Assembly: GCF_002259755.1 (NCBI RefSeq)
Contig: NZ_MWWY01000037.1
Span: forward strand, 101-41,305
Direction: 5' to 3'
Length of the DNA: 41,205 nt
From: Bifidobacterium hapali
Lineage (GTDB): Bacteria; Actinomycetota; Actinomycetes; Actinomycetales; Bifidobacteriaceae
The notes below the pieces were generated by a model. That model ran no database searches and was not told the origin of the DNA. It saw nothing but the letters and a program-made list of their open reading frames with translations. The position numbers and the translations under genes were made by a program. Below, in pieces: positions 35,751-41,205 of the stretch; the first letter of the stretch is position 1; each line of letters starts with the position of its first letter.

Positions 35751-36047
35751 GTGACATTCCGGCGGAACATTGGTTATAGTCCGCCGCAATATCACACTTA
35801 AAGGCCCGTTTTTGTGACATTCCGGCGGATAGTCGGTACAACTCCGCCGGAATATCACGCAATTCCCGTCCTAAATGTGATATTGCGGCGGATGCTAGAC
35901 AGTTTCCCGCCGGAATATCACAAAAATCACCCTGCAAACGTGATATTCCGGCGGAAGATTGGCTATGGTCCGCCGATATGTCACAGAAATAGGCCGCTTT
36001 TTGTGACATTGCGGCGGAGGTTCCTAGTTTCTCCGCCGATATATCAC
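35751..36047. repeat. Family A palindrome array, 5 units, 63-bp period
   Basis: Units start at 35751, 35814, 35877, 35940 and 36003, all 63 bp apart. Each is a 16-nt arm (GTGA(T/C)ATT(G/C)CGGCGGA), a 13-nt loop, a 16-nt reverse arm ((T/C)CCGCCG..ATRTCAC) and an 18-nt spacer. Total length 297 = 5x45 + 4x18. All loops differ, and arms carry a few mismatches (for example C-to-T in the GTGACAT/ATATCAC pairs). It lies between the convergent amidotransferase and AbiEi/DUF559-like genes. Confidence 0.95.
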
Positions 36048-36089
36048 AAAAACAGTTGTTGTTACCAGCATGACAACGATTGTGCTCAA

Positions 36090-37049
36090 TCACGAGCGCA
36101 GAGGAATGCCTTCAGCAATAAGTTTATTAATCATCGGATACCGGCGCACGACGTCATCATATGTGATTCGAACAATCGCATTCACCGCCCACGTCAAAAG
36201 ACTACGTTCCCGATGACTTTGTGCAGTGACCACAGCTTCAATACTTTTCCGATGAGTCATGGCCGGATCGACGTACTTAGTCATGCCATCATATTCCGCT
36301 ACTACAACCCGTCCGCCCGGCAGAAACCACGCAAAATCAACGCGATACCATTCTGTTGTATCGTTCGGATTGACGAATGTATGCTGTACAACCGGTTCAG
36401 CAATTCCCGCTTCCACGATAGTGGCATACATCATGGATTCCCCACCATTCTCACAAAGTGGGTTAGCGTTGAGTAACAGTCGTGTTACCGATGCACAATC
36501 ACGTTGCATGCGGTCACACAATAATTGCACTTCTTCACGAGTGGTTGCCGATGCAGCTAGTGCAGAATTCACTATGGGCAAGGCATTACGGAATGGGAGC
36601 ATCAGACCGCAGTCCACCACAGTACGTGTTGCAGATGTGACTAACACCCCGTCTACGTGAGCAATGGGGATATTCGACATATACACACGATGTAATTCAC
36701 CACGCGACCGATTTTTTAAACCATGCTCAGTATCTGCAGCGTATAAACCACCATGATGGATAGCCCACTGATGTTCAAAACCATGAATTGCCGCTGCAGT
36801 AGGACCGGCAAATACCAACGACGGTAATTTGACTGACAATGTTCGAGCAATATGCAGAATCTGTGCTGTCGGATTCAGAGACTGCCAGTATGAAGCATCA
36901 GCAAACATGCCTCGATACGGGCTGATGACCAGACCAGAATGCGTACACCGCAAAAATGCCATCTGATCTGTGTGACACAATGCAGTCGCGCACCGGAGTG
37001 CCTTCTGCGCTTCGTTTAGCTGCTGTTCAATGTGTTGTTTTACTTTCAT
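36090..37049 (-). CDS. AbiEi-like / DUF559 (Vsr-fold) protein
   Basis: 319 residues. The N-terminal half follows the AbiEi-antitoxin-like pattern (GLVISPYRGMFADAS, VFAGPTAAAIHGFEH, GVLVTSATRTVVDCGL). The C-terminal half follows the DUF559/Vsr-like fold: NGGESMMYA, YRVDFAWFLPGGRVVVAEYDG and a following Lys, giving the E, D, E, K set of a PD-(D/E)xK-type nuclease. Such two-part proteins are common in actinobacteria as solitary genes; they may be nucleases, regulators or defence components, and I cannot choose. No toxin gene is adjacent. It lies between two family A arrays (stop 43 bases from one, start 212 from the other). It has a leaderless-type promoter: TTGCCA, 16 bases, TACTGT, 6 bases, ATG. 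A/T content looks higher than in neighbouring genes. Confidence 0.78.
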   Translation of the reverse strand: MKVKQHIEQQLNEAQKALRCATALCHTDQMAFLRCTHSGLVISPYRGMFADASYWQSLNPTAQILHIARTLSVKLPSLVFAGPTAAAIHGFEHQWAIHHGGLYAADTEHGLKNRSRGELHRVYMSNIPIAHVDGVLVTSATRTVVDCGLMLPFRNALPIVNSALAASATTREEVQLLCDRMQRDCASVTRLLLNANPLCENGGESMMYATIVEAGIAEPVVQHTFVNPNDTTEWYRVDFAWFLPGGRVVVAEYDGMTKYVDPAMTHRKSIEAVVTAQSHRERSLLTWAVNAIVRITYDDVVRRYPMINKLIAEGIPLRS

Positions 37050-37055
37050 GCCCTG

Positions 37056-37083
37056 ACAGTAGCTAATATCGCGATTATGGCAA
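37056..37083 (-). promoter_or_regulatory. Candidate promoter of the AbiEi-like gene
   Basis: On the minus strand TTGCCA (37078-37083), 16 bases, TACTGT (37056-37061), then six bases to the ATG at 37049. This is the best -35/-10 pair among the leaderless candidates in the window. Confidence 0.5.
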
Positions 37084-37260
37084 GTGAATTTCAGGGTATG
37101 TGGTCGAACGGTCTGTTTACGGCGTGTCGCGCCTAATTGTGGATAACTCAGACCTTACGTAGGAGTGCCCTTTACCAAAATTTCACAATACGTAAGGCTC
37201 CATTCGTACCCGTTCGAGACATTTGTTCCATTGTGACTGTTCCATCTGTGACTCGCCATT
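37084..37260. other. Gap upstream of the third family A array
   Basis: No gene. Contains three GTGACT copies at about 15-base steps (37233, 37248, 37261), the last of which starts the array, suggesting degenerate or arm-derived sequence before it. Confidence 0.5.
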
Positions 37261-37431
37261 GTGACTTTTCGGCGGAAGATACCTAAACATCCGCCGGAAT
37301 ATCACGCTTAAAGGCCGTTTTTTGTGACATCGCGGCGGAAGTCTCTAACTTCTCCGCCGGAATATCACAAAAAACACCCTGAAAACGTGATATTCCGGCG
37401 GAACAGAAGCTAGTTACCGCCGGAATATCAC
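37261..37431. repeat. Family A palindrome array, 3 units, 63-bp period
   Basis: Units start at 37261, 37324 and 37387. Same 16-13-16-18 geometry. Unit 1's left arm is the most diverged (GTGACTTTTCGGCGGA). Spacer 1 (GCTTAAAGGCCG then T-run) nearly matches spacer 1 of the array at 35751, and spacer 2 (AAAAAACACCCTGAAAAC) nearly matches that array's spacer 3, so the two arrays share ancestry. Confidence 0.93.
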
Positions 37432-37573
37432 ACTACATAGAGCCTAATGTGGCATTAGCCAGCTACCAGATGGATTGTTGAATAGAACCTAACAGGATCT
37501 AACAGGGCATGGGGCTAGATAGAGTCAACCACCCGCCGCATCAAAATCCAAGTGACCACGTAGGATCCAACCT

Positions 37574-37798
37574 GTGGACGAACCGGCTCAAGTGACCCGT
37601 CATCATTATGAATCAGCGGCGCAAACACCACCTACGATGGAAGCCGTTACCACCATCAGCGTTGATCTCGATGATTTAGCGAAGAAAGCAGTCGATTTAC
37701 TCATGCAACGATTGGAACATGGCTACGATAACTATCCTCCGCAACGTTTGACCGCCAAATATCAGCTCGTCGTACGCGAATCCACCTCACGGCAGTAG
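37574..37798 (+). pseudogene. LacI-family regulator, C-terminal remnant
   Basis: An open frame of 74 codons whose last ~50 residues (ISVDLDDLAKKAVDLLMQRL then a segment ending LVVRESTSRQ) match the C-terminal end of LacI/GalR regulators. There is no DNA-binding domain, no ligand-binding core and no ribosome site before the GTG at 37574. Intact LacI regulators are about 330-350 residues, so nearly all of the gene is gone. It lies right of the third palindrome array, in a segment rich in rearrangement signs. Confidence 0.75.
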
Positions 37799-37899
37799 GC
37801 CACAAGTCACAACAACATCACACAAGCCTGCTGTATCCTATGCCAAACCGTGCGGGTACGCTCATGACAACAAGACTTAGTGAAAGAACAGGATGACAG

Positions 37900-38970
37900 A
37901 TGGACACCGAATATCAAATACACGAATCTCCACGTCATCCACATATCACGGAGCCAACACCAGCAACATCAGCAACATCGGTCGGAATGTCAGCTGCATT
38001 CACAACAGCCCAGCCTACGCCAATCACATCCGCCCCACTCCCCCACAATCTCGACCCGAATCTACTGATCACGCTGTGGCACATCGGTGAACAAGGTTCA
38101 CTATCCGGCGCCGCACGCACACTCGGCTGGTCGCAACCGGCCATCAGCCAGCAAGTCAAGAAGCTCGAACGGGACTGCGGCTGCGCACTGCTGACGCGCG
38201 GCGGTCGCGGCGTCACACTCACCCCAGCCGGACTCATCCTCGCTAAACACGGCGAACTGATCGCATTACGCGTCGCGCAAGCCAGCAAAGAGTTCAGCGA
38301 ATATCGGCGTCGCGCCGCGACCACATTGCGACTGCTCGCCCCGCCGTCAATCTGTTCGACGATCGTTTCTAAGGCGCTCGCCAAACTCAGCGTCGACTCG
38401 CCGATTGACGTCAGTCTCGCGCAGACTGAACCACCCGAGGCGATCGATTCGGTCGCGCGCGGCGAGGCAGACTGTGCCGTCATTTTCCGTTACGAAAGCA
38501 TCCCGCAATATCTCGTGATTGACGACGAACTCGCGTACGAACCACTCGGCGACGATCCGCTACTGCTGCTTATGAACAGTTCATTCGCGTCTGCGAAACG
38601 ATTCCGCGCGCACGGCACTCCGGTCAAACTGCGCACATTCGCACCGTGTAACTGGATTGCCGGCTGTCCATTCTGCCAGACCAACCTGCTAAGTATGGCC
38701 GCGCGTGAAGATTTCAAACCATCGATTACGTATTGTGTCGATGATTACGCAACCACGCAGAATCTTGTTGCGATGGGCGAGAACGTGTCCATTGTCTCGC
38801 GTCTTGCGTCTATGGCACCATTGCCGGCGAACCTCACACTGTGTCCGATTGACGACCCATATGCGAGACGTAGCATTGGCTTGATCACGCGGCGCAGCGA
38901 CGTGCGACCTGCTGTGCGTACGCTGTGTGATGAGTTGCGGTGGGCAGCTGAGCCGTTGCTGGAACACTAA
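37900..38970 (+). CDS. LysR-family transcriptional regulator
   Basis: 356 residues. A low-complexity Ser/Thr/Ala/Pro N-terminal extension of about 47 residues precedes the winged helix-turn-helix (LLITLWHIGEQGSLSGAART then WSQPAISQQVKKLE) and an effector domain. The WIAGCPFCQTNLL segment is conserved in a common actinobacterial LysR branch and is not specific to this protein. AGGA lies six bases before ATG 37900; a later start after the extension is possible. The gene is followed 138 bases on by the C-S lyase in the same direction, a likely target (inference). Confidence 0.9.
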   Translation: MDTEYQIHESPRHPHITEPTPATSATSVGMSAAFTTAQPTPITSAPLPHNLDPNLLITLWHIGEQGSLSGAARTLGWSQPAISQQVKKLERDCGCALLTRGGRGVTLTPAGLILAKHGELIALRVAQASKEFSEYRRRAATTLRLLAPPSICSTIVSKALAKLSVDSPIDVSLAQTEPPEAIDSVARGEADCAVIFRYESIPQYLVIDDELAYEPLGDDPLLLLMNSSFASAKRFRAHGTPVKLRTFAPCNWIAGCPFCQTNLLSMAAREDFKPSITYCVDDYATTQNLVAMGENVSIVSRLASMAPLPANLTLCPIDDPYARRSIGLITRRSDVRPAVRTLCDELRWAAEPLLEH

Positions 38971-39108
38971 CTAACCTCACAGTCCAACACTCGTCCCATC
39001 ATCACACGCCGCTGCTACCGTCGACCTATTTGTTTGCTTATACCTCACCCAAGCAACATGCCGCAGTCGCACCTTTTGAGAACCCGCCAAACGCGCGACA
39101 GTAGAGAC

Positions 39109-40365
39109 ATGGATTACATCAAAGACATCATCGGATTCGACGCACAGGCTATCGACGCGCAAACCGCAGACCAGCTCGCTCAAAATGGCAGCGATAAATG
39201 GTCGCGCTACCCGGGCTGCGTCGGCGCATTCATTGCGGAAATGGATTTCGGTCTCGCGCCGTGCATTCAGCGCGCAATCGAGCGTGCTACCGAAGGCTGT
39301 GCGCTCGGCTACATCCCGACTCCGTGGAAGCAGCAGGTTGCGAAGGCTTGCGCTGACTGGCAACGACTGCGGTACGGCTGGAATATTGATCCGACGCAAG
39401 TGCGCGTCGTGCCTGACGTGGTCGAAGCGTTCGAGATTTTCTTGCGTGAGATCGTCGGTCACGGTGGCAGCGTGATTGTGCCGACGCCTGCGTACATGCC
39501 GTTTCTGAGTTTGCCGCGACTGTACAACGTCGACTGTATCGAAATTCCGATGCTGATGAATGATGCCAGCGACAACTGGCTGTTCGACTTCGATGCAATC
39601 GAAACCGCTTTCCGTAACGGTTGCCGCGCATTCGTGCTGTGTAACCCACACAATCCGATTGGCAAAGTCTGCACGCGCGAGGAGATGCTGCAACTGTCTG
39701 CTCTCGCCGAGCGTTACGACGTGCGTATTTTCTCAGACGAGATCCACGCACCGTTTGTGTTCGATGGATATCATCACGTTCCGTTCGCTGCGATCAACGA
39801 AATGACCGCTCGGCAAGCGTTTACCGCAACGTCTGCGTCGAAATCGTTTAATATTCCTGGCACAAAGTGCGCGCAAGTGATTCTGACGAACCCTGACGAT
39901 GTGTCCATGTGGGATGCACGTTGCGAATGGTCAGAACATCAGACAGCCACGATCGGCGCGATCGCATCCACCGCCGCGTACGAAGAGGGTGGACTGTGGT
40001 TTGACGAGGTGCTCAAGTACGTCGCGCGCAATGCGGCGCTCGTAGATGAGCGTATGCGGACACAGTTGGCTGGAGTTGGTTATGTGCGACCGCAAGGCAC
40101 GTATATTGCGTGGTTAGATTTCCGTGGGCTTGGCATTGCCAACCCGGCTCAGTACTTCCTCGAGCACGCCGGCGTTGCGTTGACCGATGGGCGCGAGTGC
40201 GGTGCGATTGGCGCGGGATGCGTACGTATGAATTTCGCGATGCCGTATCCGCTGATGGAACGTTGCCTCGATCAGATGGCTGCTGCGTTGCGAGCTGATG
40301 GGCTGCTGCCGACGGCTTCGTCGACCGACGCGTTGAGCCGTGCCGATCTACGCGACGCCGCGTGA
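39109..40365 (+). CDS. MalY/PatB-family PLP C-S lyase or aminotransferase
   Basis: 418 residues of fold-type I PLP enzyme in the MalY/PatB branch. Visible: IAEMDFGLAPCIQRAIERA near residue 43, LCNPHNPIGKVCTREEM, ISDEIHAP-type segment (FSDEIHAPFVFDGY) with the PLP Asp, and the Schiff-base Lys in TSASKSFNIPGTK. The MDF, SDEIHAP and SASKSFN motifs separate it from ordinary aminotransferases. The family cleaves cystathionine and other C-S bonds, so it probably works in methionine/cysteine metabolism. ATG 39109 is chosen because the shared N-terminus MDYIKDI fits; the longer frame to 39034 is not needed. Ribosome site is weak. Confidence 0.9.
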   Translation: MDYIKDIIGFDAQAIDAQTADQLAQNGSDKWSRYPGCVGAFIAEMDFGLAPCIQRAIERATEGCALGYIPTPWKQQVAKACADWQRLRYGWNIDPTQVRVVPDVVEAFEIFLREIVGHGGSVIVPTPAYMPFLSLPRLYNVDCIEIPMLMNDASDNWLFDFDAIETAFRNGCRAFVLCNPHNPIGKVCTREEMLQLSALAERYDVRIFSDEIHAPFVFDGYHHVPFAAINEMTARQAFTATSASKSFNIPGTKCAQVILTNPDDVSMWDARCEWSEHQTATIGAIASTAAYEEGGLWFDEVLKYVARNAALVDERMRTQLAGVGYVRPQGTYIAWLDFRGLGIANPAQYFLEHAGVALTDGRECGAIGAGCVRMNFAMPYPLMERCLDQMAAALRADGLLPTASSTDALSRADLRDAA

Positions 40366-40379
40366 CGCCTGCTGCTGCG

Positions 40380-40554
40380 AGGCCGTAACTGAGCACACGT
40401 TATAGCTTTATGCTCAGTTACGGCCTCGCAGAGCACCCCGGAAGACCGTAACTGAGCACACACTCCCGCTTCATGACTCAGTTACGGTCGTTTCTCACAC
40501 CGACAACGGCCGTAACTGAGCACACGGCCTCGCTTCATGACTCAGTTACGGTCG
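40380..40554. repeat. Family B palindrome array, 3 units
   Basis: Units start at 40380, 40443 and 40507. Arms AGGCCGTAACTGAGCA, AGACCGTAACTGAGCA and CGGCCGTAACTGAGCA with 15-nt loops and 16-nt spacers. The right arms of units 2 and 3 carry one extra A (TGACTCAGTTACGG), so unit 3 starts 64, not 63, bases after unit 2. Loops 2 and 3 share CGCTTCA, so unit 3 may be a recent copy. It begins 15 bases after the lyase stop. Confidence 0.9.
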
Positions 40555-40682
40555 CAGCGATAAGGCCCGAAATTTTGCGCACTTTGGCTTGGGCTTGAGA
40601 TGAAAGGGCATGGCTCGTGTCCTGTGTACGATTTTCTGTCGCCAAACAAAACAAATCGCGATTGGAAAGAGGGCACGAAGCC
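40555..40682. other. Short gap between array and IS transposase
   Basis: Contains GGCTCGTGTCCTGTGTACG (40612-40630), which resembles IS256-family terminal inverted repeats and probably marks the left end of the insertion sequence. The exact terminus and any target duplication cannot be fixed because the other end is outside the window. Confidence 0.5.
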
Positions 40683-41205
40683 ATGTCACAGCAGATTCTA
40701 CAGGTCGACCAGGCCATGTTGGAGACCACCCTGGACCGGATGGTCCGTAGAAGCGTCGAGGAGACGTTGAACGCAATGCTCGACGCCGAGGCCGACGAGA
40801 TCACGGGCGCCGCCCGTTACGAGCGCAGCGGGGATCGCAAGGCGTACCGGGCCGGCCATTACAAGCGTGATCTGACCGTCAAGGCCGGGAAAATGAGCCT
40901 GAAGGTACCGAAACTGAAGGGCGCGGTGTTCGAGTCGGCCGTGATCGAGCGTTACCGGCGGCGCGAGGAGAGCGTCGAGGAGGCGCTGATTGACATGTAT
41001 CTGGCGGGCGTGTCCACGCGTCAGGTTGATGATGTCAGCCAATTGTTGTGGGGTGATCGCATGCCCTCGCAGACTCTGAGCGACAAGCTCAAGCGCATCT
41101 ACGCGGATATCGACGCGTGGCGGGAGCGTCCGCTGGTGCAGGAGTATGCGTACGTGTTCATGGACGGCGTATGGCACAAGCGCTGCTGGGGTGGTTCGGT
41201 CGAGA
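40605..41205 (+). mobile_element. IS256-family insertion sequence, left part (cut by window edge)
   Basis: Holds a probable left terminal repeat around 40612-40630 and the 5' half of a Mutator-type transposase. IS256 members are about 1.2-1.5 kb, so a little under half is visible. The left end is approximate. Confidence 0.75.
40683..41205 (+). CDS. IS256-family (Mutator-type) transposase, N-terminal part
   Basis: 174 codons are read in frame from ATG 40683 to the window edge without a stop. The order is typical: an acidic N-terminus, ERSGDRKAYRAGHYKRDL, the beta-rich KMSLKVPKLKGAVFESAVIE segment, YRRREESVEEALIDMYLAGV, STRQVDDV and YVFMDGVW, which carries the first Asp of the DDE catalytic triad. 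It cuts and joins the IS ends. There is no visible frameshift or stop in the part seen, so it could be active. A GAGGG about 12 bases upstream is a weak ribosome site. Confidence 0.92.
   Translation, partial: MSQQILQVDQAMLETTLDRMVRRSVEETLNAMLDAEADEITGAARYERSGDRKAYRAGHYKRDLTVKAGKMSLKVPKLKGAVFESAVIERYRRREESVEEALIDMYLAGVSTRQVDDVSQLLWGDRMPSQTLSDKLKRIYADIDAWRERPLVQEYAYVFMDGVWHKRCWGGSVE

Noticed and set aside
35751..36047. CRISPR array
   Set aside because: Arms alternate in orientation, unique segments are only 13 and 18 nt, and there are no cas genes in the window.
35386..36093. 235-codon minus-strand frame across the family A array and the amidotransferase 3' end
   Set aside because: Its repeat content comes from the 63-bp palindromes, it overlaps the real gene antisense, and it has no ribosome site.
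38640..38700. Cys-rich WIAGCPFC segment in the LysR protein as a metal or redox sensor
   Set aside because: The WIAGCxxC pattern is widespread in an actinobacterial LysR branch, so it is not evidence for a special sensor here.

Overview
The window is part of a bifidobacterial chromosome (family Bifidobacteriaceae, Actinomycetota; Bifidobacterium or a close relative). The evidence is the 5' third of a bifidobacterial-type 16S rRNA gene at the left edge (minus strand), the zwf-opcA-pgl trio with a separate gnd, an LCP/DUF4012 envelope pair, and ordinary actinobacterial housekeeping genes of moderate GC. There are no tRNAs, no prophage and no CRISPR-Cas. One insertion sequence (IS256 family) runs off the right edge.

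Layout. 1-1000: 16S rRNA 5' part, its leader and two candidate promoters. 1035-8213 (minus): oligopeptidase B, an App1-type phosphatase, a solitary GcvH, then a DUF4916 / alpha-beta hydrolase / NudC operon. 8497-8850: thioredoxin. 9119-11562: a ROK regulator divergent from an EamA transporter. 11697-15059: zwf-opcA-pgl, which with gnd (15821-17269, minus) forms the oxidative pentose-phosphate branch. 17567-22656: a BASS-family transporter, an aminotransferase, a Gfo/Idh oxidoreductase and citrate synthase. 22853-26622 (minus): DUF4012 and LCP envelope proteins. 27229-29705: an FtsX-type permease with an ABC ATPase-like partner that has lost its ATP-binding motifs. 29803-35603: HD phosphohydrolase, TatD nuclease, Kup potassium transporter with a structured leader, class II glutamine amidotransferase. 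36090-37800: a more fluid segment with an AbiEi/DUF559-like gene and a LacI remnant. 37900-40365: LysR regulator and a MalY/PatB-type C-S lyase. 40683-end: IS256 transposase.

The most unusual content is intergenic. Five arrays of palindromes belong to two sequence-unrelated families. Family A is at 30690-30860, 35751-36047 and 37261-37431; family B is at 18659-18831 and 40380-40554. Family A has geometry 16-nt arm, 13-nt unique loop, 16-nt arm, 18-nt spacer. Family B has 16-15-16-16. Both give a 63-bp period, about six helical turns, held in every unit except for a single one-base insertion in family B. A third inverted-repeat complex (15093-15566) fills the pgl-gnd gap with two 27-3-27 hairpins bracketing two 13-21-13 inverted pairs. 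I do not recognise these as a described element class and regard them as the best candidate for something new. Family A arrays flank the AbiEi/DUF559-like gene on both sides, and family B lies next to the IS256 copy.

Several genes without a Shine-Dalgarno sequence have a TANNNT hexamer ending 6-8 nt before the ATG, suggesting leaderless transcription.
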